Origin: Solenopsis invicta
Lineage: Eukaryota; Arthropoda; Insecta; Hymenoptera; Formicidae
NCBI RefSeq assembly: GCF_016802725.1
Contig: NC_052667.1
Coordinates: 2,756,501-2,820,500, forward strand
Direction: 5' to 3'
DNA length: 64,000 nt
In this document: one piece after another, positions 49,682-63,567 of the stretch
How positions within the stretch are numbered: the stretch's first letter is position 1
Layout: every line of letters begins with the position of its first letter
Program-made: the position numbers and the translations under genes
The notes under the pieces: model-generated
What the model was told of the DNA's origin: nothing
The model's input: only the letters and a program-made list of their open reading frames with translations
Database searches by the model: none

Positions 49682-52600
49682 TTAATTTGCTTTAAACTTT
49701 TTTGAATGTAATGTATTAGTATCTTTGTGCCTCAATTTTAATATGAATTGCACAATGAACACTATTATAGCGATAACGATTGTTGCGCAAAGTAGAAGAA
49801 ACCCGATCACATCGATGAGAGATAATTGCCACCAGGTCATATCCATAGCGGGCGATCGCAAAGAATTTTCGCCGTACCGGATGACGTATTCGATCCAATA
49901 ATTAGCTGTGTCGATAGCATCCAGTGGCCGATCGAGGAATCGTTGGGAAAGATTCCGCGCACTTTCCCTGAAGTAAAAATAAGTTATAAAAATGTACTCA
50001 ATACCCGTTAAAATAGATCATGTAAAATTCTCTGCGTGCAAATTTAAGATAATAATGAAACACAATTATTATTGAGCAAAAATAAAAAAATGTGAAGAAG
50101 TTTCGAGTACATTATCTCAAATATACATAAACATTTTTTATCCGAATAATAATTTGCGACAATAATAGAATTATCACAAGATAAGACTAGCGTCTTATCT
50201 ACCTGTACAGAGGGTCTTGTAATATCGCGTTTAAGGCTGCATCCATGCTTTTTTCGGTAAGTGTTTTAACATCCAGTCGTATGGCAATGTTTCTGGCAAC
50301 GTATGCGTTGATATTCGTAAATTGATCGGCGAAAAGTGGTAGACCGATCATGGGAACACCGCATGATACCGCTTCTTGGGTGCCCATTAGTCCGCCATGA
50401 GTGATAAAGGCTCTTATATTTGGATGTTCTATAACATTCATTTATATTAGATTGTTTTATAATTATTAATTTCTATCATTTTAATTTAGAAAATAGAATT
50501 TGCAATAATTTGCAAATACTTGGAATATTTAAAATTAATATATAATTGTTAATATTTTATATTACTATTAAAAATAATAAAGAAATTATTATTATTGATA
50601 ATATAAATATAAATATAATATAAAAATTTTAATTTAAATGTCAATAATAACTTATTAATTTTAAATTATTAATATTAATAATAATAAATTGTTATAATAA
50701 TATATTTACAGTAATATTTACAAACATTATAATGATTTGCTCTCTGTTTTTTAAATGCATCCCTTAAAGAAAATCAGTGCAATATAAGTAAATAACTATT
50801 TATAAACAGTATAATATTAATAAATTCTTTTATTTAAATTAAACATTTAAATTAAAATTTTGAATAAATTTATAATTTATTCCTAGATAGTTAAAATATT
50901 GGAGGAACTTGAGCAATTCACAAGATGTAATATTCATATATTTATAGCTTGAAATAAAGGCTTCAATATTTCAAACTTTGCTGATAAAACCGTCATAAAT
51001 AAAATATTGCGATACGTAGAAAAAATATAAGTAAATAAAATGAAACTCACTTAATATCTTAAGCTGCGGCATCCAAGGAGACACGTGAATATTTTCCGGC
51101 AAACCGGGTGGCAGTTTCTCTGGAGCTGGTATTTTCATTAAAATCCGCACAGGTGCTATTTTGCCTAAGGAAGCGTAAAGGATCTTCAGGAACTCGCGTG
51201 GAAACGTTTCAATCATCACCATCGAGCCAAAAGTGAAATATATAAAACCATCTTTGCTGTCGTCCATCCATTTCTTTAATTCCTGCAAGAGCGCTGAGAA
51301 AATCAACTTTGAACATTTATTAATGCTGTCAGTAAATATACTGTTTGCTAATAGCATTAACAACCCCTACAATAAAGACTTCCGAGGAAACGTCCTTTGT
51401 CTCTTCCGTTAAGAACGTTTGAATATCCTGACAACGTTCCTAGGGTATTCTCGAATAAACTGGGTCTGTGCGTAATGTTACGATGTTGATACTTACGCTA
51501 TCTTTTGCATAAATATATGTATACGAAAAGATAAGAAAACTACAATTAAATATTTATAAATAGGTGCCGCGTTATGACACGTGGTATGACACACCATTAA
51601 TACGCTATAATGTTCCCCATATACTATTCTGTATTTTCAATTTTAAAACGTTATTGCAAAGTATTTCATGATAATATTACGAAATAATATTACTAGAATA
51701 TTACAATACAATCCAAAATTATGAATTCTAATGCAATTGTTATGTCAATCGATAATAATTCAAGAATAAGCAAACAATTTATTATTGCATAATCTAGAAG
51801 ATAATCTATAAAACATTTTTTATGTAAATGGATAACAATTAAAAGTAGTATTAAAATCTTTGTTTTACAGAGATGTTTTTTCCTATTAGTTCTCTTTAAC
51901 TCAAGGAAGCACTAATTTTCGGAGCAATCTTTGAAGATAACAAATCGAAAAAAAATACGTTTTACTGCAGTTTCACGCATCAAATTATCTATCGTTTTAC
52001 ATGATATAATACTTTGTAACGATGAATACTTAAAAGTAAAACTTAGTAGCAGTAAAACTAGTCTTTTTTTTACTATAAGTTAAAAATTTTATGGAGTATC
52101 ATGCGTGCGAACTCGTGATCCATTGGTGTATCCTATATCGAAAAAGTGAAAACAGGCACGAAAAGGGGTCGTAAGAACCGACTTACAGGTTGCAACGTTT
52201 CACTTTCAGTATAGACGTGGAGGCCTCCCACGTCCACCACGGCAGGTGTCGTCGGGTGTATCCCATTTAGCGTGATGTGAGAGTTAATGAGGATCAGCGA
52301 CACCTTTCTCTCTAATTCCCGTACGCCCGGCATGTCCGGTCCGAAGTTCTCCCTTATCAACCTGGTTTGCTCCCGTGTCGTCATGTAATGGAATAACCAC
52401 TTGTCGTAAAGCGTGCGTAAGACATTATACAGACGTTGCCAGAAATTCATAGGGGCGGTGAAAGTTAACATGTTGTTTGGCACAAAGGCCAGGTTCTCAG
52501 GTTGACCAACCATTTGATGTAGCCATGGGTACAGCGACGTAGTGCTCACCCCGATCAAGGGAACTTTCAATAAATAGGCGATGATTCCGAGACATTGCGC

Positions 52601-55600
52601 GCCAAAAACCTAAGAAGGCAGATCAAGTATCGACTATTAAAGAATTTCATTGTATCAGATTGAGATGATTGATATTTTTTAACAAATATTACATCGGTAA
52701 GAAAGGCTTTTATTAAAAAAAGTAAGAAGATAATAATTTAAAATATATAATATTGCATGACAATATTGTTTGAGAGCTTGGAAAATAGAGAGAATCGAAA
52801 AAACACAGCTGACCGAATAAAAGCTGATTATTTATCATTATATATATGATAATATATTATTTGTATAATGATACAGTTTTTAAAACAGATTTTAATGTGC
52901 AGTCCAGAATAAGAGATATATCTCTTTTTCTCTGTCTGGCATATTGCAAATAAAGCTGCATTTTATCTTGTGCACATGTAGAAATAGTTATAAATAAAAA
53001 TTGCAGCGATCATCCAAGACTAATATTTTATTTCTTGTTACACATAAATAAAAAGAAAAAAGTTTGTCTTCATAGTGTGTGAAATTTTGTATTGTCATAA
53101 AACTACAAGAAATATTTATATCATATCTCATATTATATAATATCTTATATGCCATTGCATATCTAGATAAAGAACCGCAAACCGCAATAAAAACAATTAG
53201 CTTTTAAAAATTTTTAGAATTTGATTATTGAGATCATATATATAAGTATATTCGAGAAAAATAGTACCAAATTTTTAAAATTCCAATATTTTATAGTTTA
53301 ATTTTTTAAAATTGTTAAGTAACCTTCATAATCAAAGAATTAGTGCTCGGCGCATTTTTATGTGCGGTTGGTATAATAATCACTGTTTAACATGGACCAA
53401 AAGAGCAAGCTTAATAAGTTTAGGTTGTTTAATATTCTCTTTCACCTAAATCAGAGTTTTTTAACTTTGTGTACCGCAAAATGTTTTCAAGCCTATTACG
53501 AATGTTTTAGAGAAAGTAAGAAACAAAAAAATTGAAATAAATAAAATGGGAATAAAGCGTAAAATAAAAAATATTTAAAAAATGGAAAAAATTACATGAA
53601 TTATATTGAGTTTACTCTTAATTTTATTAAAATAATATTATCATTATAATAAATTTATTTTTAGAATAATACAATAAAAAATAAAAACTTTATTTCTTAT
53701 TTGTATTTTTTCTACAAAAAAAGATTATTTAAAAGCATTTCTAAATATATATTAATATTAAGAAGTGCTTTTAAATATAAATTTTTTTTGTAGAGAAAGA
53801 TATTAATACTAATATACTTTTTAAACAAAATTCAACTCTAATTTGTCCATTTTGATTTTTAACTCAAGAATTTACATTCCATTAAAACAAAAAAAATTTT
53901 ATTCATGTTTGTTGATAAATAAGATAAAATTTGATATTTATATACATTAATCAAGACAAAGAAATAATCATTGCTTTGGTTTGTCGTCATTTAAAACAAT
54001 TTATAATATAATAATTTGTTAACGTCAAGGCCCGTATTTTAACGTTGTACTAATAATGGAAAGCTTATTTGTTACGCGAATAATGCTTATTGACTGTTAA
54101 CTCGTGTAAGTTATTACATGATTAGTTGCTCAATATTAAAACAAAATTATATATAACTTTCAACAAAAATTTTTAACGTTTTAACGAACAATATTTTATC
54201 AAAATCATGTAAAACTACGTTCTATATATTATGTTGATGTTAACAAATATTGTAGATTATACGTAAAATACCAGCACCCTTTCTCACAAAATTATTTTGA
54301 AAAGTGGATAGACGTTCTTTAACAAATCAGTTTTGGGCAAATATTGAAGCTGTCGATATATCACAATTTCAAAGATATTAAAAATATATTTAGTTTCAAT
54401 TTGATATATTCAAAATTTACTATTGTTTACAATTATTAGATATTTCTATTTTATTGACATAAACATTTTAAATAGCTATCAAATATTTAATTGGCCTTGT
54501 TTCATTAAATGTTTGGTAGCTATTACTAAACATTTTTTTCCGGTATATCAATGAGTGCTTCTAATGGTTAGCTACAGGTCTAGTCTGTTATTCTTAACGA
54601 CAGTTTTGTTATCAAAAATATATTTTTGCACCGATTATGTGACAACACAATGATAATATGAAAGCCTTCTTTGGTCGCAACTAGATTTTAGTGCCTATAT
54701 TTATTCGTGTAATTTTATATACTTCTTCGAATTCAACTAGAATGTGCGCCGAATTTTTTCCGGTCGTAACACAGCATGTCGAATAAGAATTAGCAATATC
54801 ATAATTTTTATTAAATTAATTAATTTAATATAATAATTGAATTAATTTAATATAATAATTGAATCAATTATCATATTAAATTAATTAATTTAATAAAAAT
54901 CGTGATATTACTAATTCTTATTCGACATGCTATGTTACGACAGGAAAAAATTTGGCGCACATTCTGGTTGAATTCAAAGACAATCACACGAATAAATATG
55001 GGCACTAAGATCTAGCTGCGACTGAAAAAGGTTTTCTTATCATTAAGTTTCACTATCGTTATAACGTCGTTGTGCACATTGGTATAATACATGGTAAAAC
55101 AGCTGCGCAACAACATTATAACTATAACGAAACTGTCGTTAAGAATTACAGAATAGGTCTGCTGATTTTGTTTAATTGATAAAAAATTATAAGAAGATAA
55201 TAACTTTTAATTGTAGATTACAAAGCAAACTTCAGTGAATATTTTCATTTTGCAACCTTAAATTTAAAAATATAATTCTCTTATTAATCTTATGACCCAT
55301 TTTTGATAATCGCTTTATCAAAATATTATTCTATTTTATAAAGTGTAGAAATTAATTGAAAAAATAATAATTAAAACATATTTTTAAAACCAAATTAAAA
55401 ACTATTCTTTTTTAGTAACTGCATAAATTTTTATTACTAATTTAAAAAGAAAGAATATAATTTTTTATTCTGTACCTCCATTAGCACTGCGTCGTAAGGC
55501 GGATTCTTCGGTTGCGCCAGCTCTTTTATTTTCGAATCTGCTAAGAGTTTGCAAAGATCGTTTCCTCCTATCGTTCCAACAACGTGCGTCTGGTTTTCAC

Positions 55601-55874
55601 TGATAAGATTATTCATCATTTCATAGCTCATATTATTTACCAACTTCAGAGTTATTGGCACTGTCACAATATCAGTGTAATTTGGATAAGGCTTTTTCAA
55701 TGGAAAACTTGTGACCACGTCGATTTGATGGCCCTTTCTGACCAGGCCTTTCATCAGAGGCTCGAACATAACGAAATGACTCTTTACTTGTAAGGGAAAC
55801 AGTGCAAGCAAACGATATCCATTGCAAAATGACAGATATGACAACCAAAGGAAAATCAGTGGTAATACTCGCAT
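49682..55874 (-). CDS. UGT copy F: UDP-glycosyltransferase, intact, 521 aa, E/G hybrid
   Basis: Exons: 55476-55874, 52187-52609, 51051-51282, 50203-50428 and 49682-49967, the same sizes as E and G with consensus splice sites. Exons 1-2 give the same protein as E (signal peptide MRVLPLIFLWLSYLSFCNG; FHYMTTREQ, GPDMPG). Exon 5 matches G (SLIDVIGFLLLCATIVIAI, tail KKFKAN) and not E. Exons 3-4 are the same in all three. Base differences switch from G-like to E-like between 51,684 and 52,187, within intron 2. An in-frame ATG lies 12 codons upstream (55,910), as in E. The enzyme would combine the acceptor half of E with the donor half and membrane tail of G. Function as for the other intact copies; substrate unknown. 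Confidence 0.92.
54581..55161. mobile_element. Nested palindromic MITEs in intron 1 of UGT F
   Basis: Duplicate of the structure at 46,294-46,881. The inner foldback runs about 54,650-55,043. It has lost 8 bp (GTATATAC-like) near 54,980 relative to the copy in E. Confidence 0.75.
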
Positions 55875-56464
55875 TTTTCCGTAATTTTTTATAACTTTCA
55901 GTCTAAACATTCAAGAATAATGAATTAACTATGCGTTAATGATTAATATAAAGTCATGGAAACTCTGTTATTTCTGTACTTACTTTCCTTTAATCTTGTA
56001 TTCTGTAATAATTTTTTTTCTTCCGTGTCGTGCAATTGTCAGCGCTTAGACGATCTTTTCTACATATATATATATATATATTTGTAGATGTATGTATAAT
56101 ATAAATTTATTTTTAGTATTTAAATTTCAATTTAATTCGTTATTTAACGTTGATTGTAATTAATTAAATTGCTCTTTTTCAATATTATATCGTATTGCCA
56201 GCTGTACGTAATTGCACACGATTACAGACTGGCGATTTTACATTTGTGCTCAAGATACATGTTTAACGTATAACGCATAGTAGAAACAAAAAATAATTTC
56301 ATGTATCATAAATGCATACTATAAGTGATAATGCTATGCTTGAATACATACGAAATATGATTGACGCTCCAGATACGTTACTCGCAAATAATGTAATGAT
56401 AAGAAAGCATTTAAATATTATATATATTTGTATTTGTCATTGATTTATTTGTTAGGAAAAATCT

Positions 56465-56899
56465 CTGATAACACTCGCACTTTTTCATAAATTAATATAA
56501 ATTTTGATCTAAACACTCATAATAATAAACTATGCGTTGTTGATTAATTTAAAGTCATCAAAAGTCTGTTACCATAGTACTTAATTTCTATTAATCTTGT
56601 ATTATGTATTGATATTTTTTTTGCGTGTCATACACTTGTCTCATCTCTTCTGCATTCATATCCGTAGATATATGTATTAATATAAACTTTCTTTGAAATT
56701 TGTTCTTTATTTGTTGTAGTATTCAAATTTCGCGTTAGTCCTTTAATTAACATTGATCGTAATTAAATAAATCGCACCCTTTATTAATAATATATTATAT
56801 TGAAAGCTGAAAGTAATTGCGCAAGATGGCAGATTTTAGATTTACGCATAAGATATATGTATAACATATAACGCAGTAAAAAATAAAATTTCTTAGAAA
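56465..56899 (-). pseudogene. Relic 5' end and promoter of a lost UGT copy, duplicate
   Basis: Second copy of the relic at 48,186-48,620, carried along by the 8.28-kb duplication. Confidence 0.6.
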
Positions 56900-57036
56900 G
56901 TTTACTCTAAATTTTAAATTAAAATAACTCAAAAGTTAAGTTAAAATAACTATAATTTTAAGTTATTAAGTTAAAATAAGAATTATTTCAACTTTACTTT
57001 TGAGTTATTTTAACTTAAAATTTAGAGTGGACTTTC
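56896..57036. repeat. Palindromic element of 141 bp, duplicate
   Basis: Copy of 48,617-48,757 at an offset of 8,279 bp. Confidence 0.7.
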
Positions 57037-57116
57037 TGGGACATACAAAAGTGTTAAATTTGCATTTTATTTTTTACAGTGAAGTAGAAACATAAAATGA
57101 TTGCACGTACATTTAA

Positions 57117-57204
57117 TATAAAGGGCAGTTAAATGAATACGAGACAGTTTATATTACAAGTATTTTTCCATCTGTCTCGTTTTCATATTTGGCTGCCCTT
57201 TATA
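57117..57204. repeat. Palindromic element of 88 bp, duplicate
   Basis: Copy of 48,838-48,925 at an offset of 8,279 bp. Confidence 0.7.
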
Positions 57205-57960
57205 AATATACATTATACACATTATATGGTAATGCTATAGATAGGGAATCCGGTGCATAACGGATATAGTTATTTCAAATTATTTTAAACACATTAAAAA
57301 TAAATAAATCACATTGATTTTTTACTAAACTTTGGACCAACAATGTATTTTTTATTGTGTACATCTACTTATCTGTTTGAGTATACTGAAAGTCAACATT
57401 CTACCATTACATTTTAGCATTGAGTTACAATTAATTGTTCATATTACAATGCAGGAGAAACTACGAGGTTGTAGTTTCTGTGTTACTTACTTAAACTTCT
57501 TGAATTTTATATATGGATATTTATATGTACCTATATATTAAATTGACACGTCCAAAAAAAGTTTATGTAAATTTAATTTTTCTACTAGATAAAATGTAAT
57601 TGTTTAATGATATGTGTATTTTGATCATCCATATAATGCTCGTCTTGTTCTTCATTTTGTGAAAAAAAAAATAAAAGTGTCTGTATATAATGAATATGGC
57701 GTATAAACGATATATGCTTTTCTACGAATAAAATTAAGCTACCAAGAAATCCGTCGAAAAATTATATTACATTTAATAAATATTTGTTGAAAAATATCAA
57801 AGCGCGATACATACATTTAGAAAAACACGAATCTCTTTTATTTATGTCTCTCAATACTTTTACTAAGAAAGTTATATAATTATATTTTCTTCGATATATT
57901 TGTGTACAGAGATATAAACATAAAGCAAAATGTACAGCATTGTTTATCGTTAATTAATGA

Positions 57961-60900
57961 TTAATTTGCTTTAAACTTTTTTGAATGTAATGTATTAGTA
58001 TCTTTGTGCCTCAATTTTAATATGAATTGCACAATGAACACTATTATAGCGATAACGATTGTTGCGCAAAGTAGAAGAAACCCGATCACATCGATGAGAG
58101 ATAATTGCCACCAGGTCATATCCATAGCGGGCGATCGCAAAGAATTTTCGCCGTACCGGATGACGTATTCGATCCAATAATTAGCTGTGTCGATAGCATC
58201 CAGTGGCCGATCGAGGAATCGTTGGGAAAGATTCCGCGCACTTTCCCTGAAGTAAAAATAAGTTATAAAAATGTACTCAATACCCGTTAAAATAGATCAT
58301 GTAAAATTCTCTGCGTGCAAATTTAAGATAATAATGAAACACAATTATTATTGAGCAAAAATAAAAAAATGTGAAGAAGTTTCGAGTACATTATCTCAAA
58401 TATACATAAACATTTTTTATCCGAATAATAATTTGCGACAATAATAGAATTATCACAAGATAAGACTAGCGTCTTATCTACCTGTACAGAGGGTCTTGTA
58501 ATATCGCGTTTAAGGCTGCATCCATGCTTTTTTCGGTAAGTGTTTTAACATCCAGTCGTATGGCAATGTTTCTGGCAACGTATGCGTTGATATTCGTAAA
58601 TTGATCGGCGAAAAGTGGTAGACCGATCATGGGAACACCGCATGATACCGCTTCTTGGGTGCCCATTAGTCCGCCATGAGTGATAAAGGCTCTTATATTT
58701 GGATGTTCTATAACATTCATTTATATTAGATTGTTTTATAATTATTAATTTCTATCATTTTAATTTAGAAAATAGAATTTGCAATAATTTGCAAATACTT
58801 GGAATATTTAAAATTAATATATAATTGTTAATATTTTATATTACTATTAAAAATAATAAAGAAATTATTATTATTGATAATATAAATATAAATATAATAT
58901 AAAAATTTTAATTTAAATGTCAATAATAACTTATTAATTTTAAATTATTAATATTAATAATAATAAATTGTTATAATAATATATTTACAGTAATATTTAC
59001 AAACATTATAATGATTTGCTCTCTGTTTTTTAAATGCATCCCTTAAAGAAAATCAGTGCAATATAAGTAAATAACTATTTATAAACAGTATAATATTAAT
59101 AAATTCTTTTATTTAAATTAAACATTTAAATTAAAATTTTGAATAAATTTATAATTTATTCCTAGATAGTTAAAATATTGGAGGAACTTGAGCAATTCAC
59201 AAGATGTAATATTCATATATTTATAGCTTGAAATAAAGGCTTCAATATTTCAAACTTTGCTGATAAAACCGTCATAAATAAAATATTGCGATACGTAGAA
59301 AAAATATAAGTAAATAAAATGAAACTCACTTAATATCTTAAGCTGCGGCATCCAAGGAGACACGTGAATATTTTCCGGCAAACCGGGTGGCAGTTTCTCT
59401 GGAGCTGGTATTTTCATTAAAATCCGCACAGGTGCTATTTTGCCTAAGGAAGCGTAAAGGATCTTCAGGAACTCGCGTGGAAACGTTTCAATCATCACCA
59501 TCGAGCCAAAAGTGAAATATATAAAACCATCTTTGCTGTCGTCCATCCATTTCTTTAATTCCTGCAAGAGCGCTGAGAAAATCAACTTTGAACATTTATT
59601 AATGCTGTCAGTAAATATACTGTTTGCTAATAGCATTAACAACCCCTACAATAAAGACTTCCGAGGAAACGTCCTTTGTCTCTTCCGTTAAGAACGTTTG
59701 AATATCCTGACAACGTTCCTAGGGTATTCTCGAATAAATAGAAAACTGGGTCTGTGCGTAATGTTACGATGTTGATACTTACGCTATCTTTTGCATAAAT
59801 ATATGTATACGAAAAGATAAAAAAACTACAATTAAATATTTATAAATAGGTGCCGCGTTATGACACGTGGTATGACACACCATTAATACGCTATAATGTT
59901 CCTCATATACTATTCTGTATTTTCAATTTTAAAACGTTATTGCAAAGTATTTCATGATAATATTACGAAATAATATTACTAGAATATTACAATACAATCC
60001 AAAATTATGAATTCTAATGCAATTGTTATGTCAATCGATAATAATTCAAGAATAAGCAAACAATTTATTATTGCATAATCTAGAAGATAATCTATAAAAC
60101 ATTTTTTATGTAAATGGATAACAATTAAAAGTAGTATTAAAATCTTTGTTTTACAGAGATGTTTTTTCCTATTAGTTCTCTTTAACTCAAGGAAGCACTA
60201 ATTTTCGGAGCAATCTTTGAAGATAACAAATCGAAAAAAAATACGTTTTACTGCAGTTTCACGCATCAAATTATCTATCGTTTTACATGATATAATACTT
60301 TGTAACGATGAATACTTAAAAGTAAAACTTAGTAGCAGTAAAACTAGTCTTTTTTTTACTATAAGTTAAAAATTTTATGGAGTATCATGCGTGCGAACTC
60401 GTGATCCATTGGTGTATCCTATATCGAAAAAGTGAAAACAGGCACGAAAAGGGGTCGTAAGAACCGACTTACGGGTTGCAACGTTTCACTTTCAGTATAG
60501 ACGTGGAGGCCTCCCACGTCCACCACGGCAGGTGTCGTCGGGTGTATCCCATTTAGCGTGATGTGAGAGTTGATGAGGATCAGCGATACCTTCCGCTCCA
60601 ATTCTCGTACGCCCGGCATGTTCGGTCCGAAGTTCTCCCTTATCAACCTGGTTTGCTCCCGTGTCGTCGTGTAATGGAATAACCACTTGTCGTAAAGCGT
60701 GCGTAAGACATTATACAAACGTTGCCAGAAATTCATAGGGGCGGTGAAAGTTAACATGTTGTTTGGCACAAAGGCCAGGTTCTCAGGTTGGCCAACCATT
60801 TGATGTAGCCATGGGTACAGCGACGTGGTGCTCACCCCGATCAAAGGAACTTTCAATAAATAGGCGATGATTCCGAGACATTGCGCGCCAAAAACCTAAG

Positions 60901-63567
60901 AAGGCAGATCAAGTATCGACTATTAAAGAATTTCATTGTATCAGATTGAGATGATTGATATTTTTTAACAAATATTACATCGGTAAGAAAGGCTTTTATT
61001 AAAAAAAGTAAGAAGATAATAATTTAAAATATATAATATTGCATGACAATATTGTTTGAGAGCTTGGAAAATAGAGAGAATCGAAAAAACACAGCTAACC
61101 GAATAAAAGCTGATTATTTATCATTATATATATGATAATATATTATTTGTATAATGATACAGTTTTTAAAACAGACTTTAATGTGCAGTCCAGAATAAGA
61201 GATATATCTCTTTTTCTCTGTCTGGCATATTGCAAATAAAGCTGCATTTTATCTTGTGCACATGTAAAAATAGTTATAAATAAAAATTGCAGCGATCATC
61301 CAAGACTAATATTTTATTTCTTGTTACACATAAATAAAAAGAAAAAAGTTTGTCTTCATAGTGTGTGAAATTTTGTATTGTCATAAAACTACAAGAAATA
61401 TTTATATCATATCTCATATTATATAATATCTTATATGCCATTGCATATCTAGATAAAGAACCGCAAACCGCAATAAAAACAATTAGCTTTTAAAAATTTT
61501 TAGAATTTGATTATTGAGATCATATATAAGTATAGCAAGAAAAATAGTACTAAATTTTTAAAATTCCAAAACTTTATAGTTTAATTTTTTTTAAATTGTT
61601 CAGTAACTTTTATAATCAAAGAATCAGTGCTCGGCGCATTTTCACTGTTGATATAATAATCGCTGTTTAATATGAACTAAAAGAACAAGCTTTATAAATT
61701 TAAGTTGTTTATTATTCTTTCTCACCTAAATTAGGGTTTTTTAACTTTGTGTACTGCAAGTGTTTTCAAGTGTATCGCGAATGTTTTAGAGAATGTAAAA
61801 AACAAAAAAATTGAGATAAATAAAATGGGAATATAGCGTAAAATAAAAAATATTTAAAAAATGGAAAAAATTACATGAATTATATTGAGTTTACTCTTAA
61901 TTTTATTAAAATAATATTATCATTATAATAAATTTATTTTTAAAATAATACAATAAAAAATAAAAATTTTATTTCTTATTTGTATTTTTTCTACAAAAAA
62001 AATTATTTGAAAGCATTTCTTAATATATAATATTAAATGCTTAATATTAAATGCTTAATATATATTAAATGCTTTTAAATATAAATTTTTTTTGTAGAAA
62101 AAATTATTAATATTAATATGCTTTTTATACAAAATTCAAATCTAATTTGTCTATTTTGATTTTTAACTCAAGAATTTACATTCCATTGAAACAAAAAAAA
62201 TTTTATTTGTACTTGTTGATAAATAAGATAAAATTTCATAGCTATATACATTAATTAAGACAAGGAGATAATCATTGCTTTGGTTTGTCGTCATTTAAAA
62301 CAATTTATAATATAATAATTTGTTGACGTTAAGGCCTCGTATTTTAACGTTGTAGTAGTAATGGAAAGCTTATCTGCTACGCGAATGATGCTTATTGATT
62401 GTTAACTCATATAAGTTATTAGATGATAAGTTGCTCAATATTAAAACAAAGTTATATATAACTTTCAACAAAAATTTTTAACGTTTTATTGAACGATATT
62501 TTATCAAAATCATGTAAAACAATTGAATCAATTTAATATAATATTTGAATCAATGATCATATTAAATTAATTAATTTAATAAAAATCGTGATATTACTAA
62601 TTCTTAGTCAACATGCTGTGTTACGACCGGAAAAAATTCGGCGCACATTCTGATTGAATTCGAAGAAGTATATAAAATTAAACGAATACATGTAGGCACT
62701 AAAATTTAGCTGCAACCGAATAAGGCTCTCTTATCATTAAGTTTTGTTATTGTTATAACGTCGTTGTGCAGATATAATACATAGTAAAAAAGCTGCGCAA
62801 CGACGTTATAACAATAACGAAACTGTCGTTAAGAATTACAGAATAGGCCTGCTAATTCTGTTTGATTGATAAAAAATTATAAGAAGATAATAACTTTTAA
62901 TTGTAGATTACAAAGCAAACTTCAGTGAATACTTTCATTTTGCAACCTTAGATTTAGAAATATAATTCTCTTATTAATCTTATGACCCATTTTTGATAAT
63001 CGCTTTATCAAAATATTATTCTATTTTATAAAGTGTAGAAATTAATTGAAAAAATAATAATTAGTAAACATATTTTTAAAACCAAATTAAAAACTATTTT
63101 TTTTTTAGTAACTGCATAAATTTTTATTACTAATTTAAAAAGAAGGAATATAATTTTTTATTGTGTACCTCCATTAGCACTGCGTCGTAAGGCGGATTCT
63201 TCGGTTGCGCCAGCTCTTTTATTTTCGAATCTGCTAAGAGTTTGCAAAGATCGTTTCCTCCCATCGTTCCAATAACGTGCGTCGGGTTTTCACTGAGAAG
63301 ATTATTCATCATTTCATAGCTCATATTATTTACCAACTTCAAAGTTATTGGCACTGTCACAATATCAGTGTAATTTGGATAAGGCTTTTTCAATGGAAAA
63401 CTTGTGACCACGTCGATTTGATGGCCCTTTCTGACCAGGCCTTTCATCAGATGCTCGAACATAACGAAATGACTCTTGGCTTGAAAAGGAAACAGTGCAA
63501 GCAAACGATATCCATCGCAAACTGACAGATAGTACAAGCAAAGGAAAATCACTGGTAACACTCGCAT
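57961..63567 (-). CDS. UGT copy G: UDP-glycosyltransferase, intact, 521 aa
   Basis: Exons: 63169-63567, 60473-60895, 59330-59561, 58482-58707 and 57961-58246 (399, 423, 232, 226 and 286 nt; 1,566 in all). The ATG at 63,567 opens the signal peptide MRVLPVIFLCLYYLSVCDG. His33 in KSHF is the likely catalytic base. GFIYFTFGS is at residues 286-294. The signature FITHGGLMGTQEA starts at 359, and D386-Q387 should contact the sugar. TWWQ is at 471-474, the membrane span about 475-503, and the tail ends KFKAN (KxKxx). Exons 3-4 equal E and F in protein. Exon 2 differs (FHYTTTREQ, GPNMPG) and exon 1 differs at several sites, so its acceptor preference may differ from E and F. Intron 1 is 2,273 bp, shorter than in E by a deletion of about 620 bp. 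Confidence 0.92.
58119..61510. repeat. Partial third repeat unit (exons 2-5 of UGT G)
   Basis: Nearly identical to 49,840-53,230 and to 41,560-44,950, with a 7-bp insertion near 59,740. To the right of about 61,510, inside intron 1, similarity to E and F drops clearly. This marks the edge of a homogenised tract. Confidence 0.75.
62520..62860. mobile_element. Truncated nested MITE in intron 1 of UGT G
   Basis: Only the right arm of the inner foldback (about 62,560-62,735) and the right part of the outer palindrome (GTTATAACGTCGTTGTGCAG facing GCTGCGCAACGACGTTATAAC) remain. The DNA passes directly from ATCATGTAAAAC to AATTGAATCAA, so about 620 bp present in E and F is missing. An exact AGTTTTGTTAT is kept at 62,740-62,750. 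Confidence 0.7.

Larger units (their letters stand above)
41560..49839. repeat. Tandem repeat unit 1 (about 8.28 kb, carries most of UGT E)
   Basis: Nearly identical to 49,840-58,118. The offset between matching points is 8,287 bp on the left, falling to 8,279 after an 8-bp deletion in unit 2 near 54,980. Differences seen by eye are sparse single bases. The left edge is inside exon 5 of E, below which E and F diverge plainly. Confidence 0.85.
55875..57960. other. Spacer between UGT F and UGT G
   Basis: Almost exact duplicate of 47,596-49,681 at an offset of 8,279 bp. A few single-base differences are visible, for example near 57,220 and 57,592. No gene is seen. Confidence 0.6.
49840..58118. 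repeat. Tandem repeat unit 2 (8.28 kb, carries most of UGT F)
   Basis: Second copy of the unit at 41,560-49,839. Its left part is closer to unit 3 (for example CGCGTTTAAGG and CAGTCGTATGG, against CGCATTTAAGG and CAGTCTTATGG in unit 1). Its right part is closer to unit 1. Confidence 0.85.

Noticed and set aside
41560..58118. 8.28-kb direct repeat as a CRISPR-like or mobile composite array
   Set aside because: The unit contains complete UGT exons and spacer and is best explained by unequal crossover. No terminal repeats or target duplications bound it.
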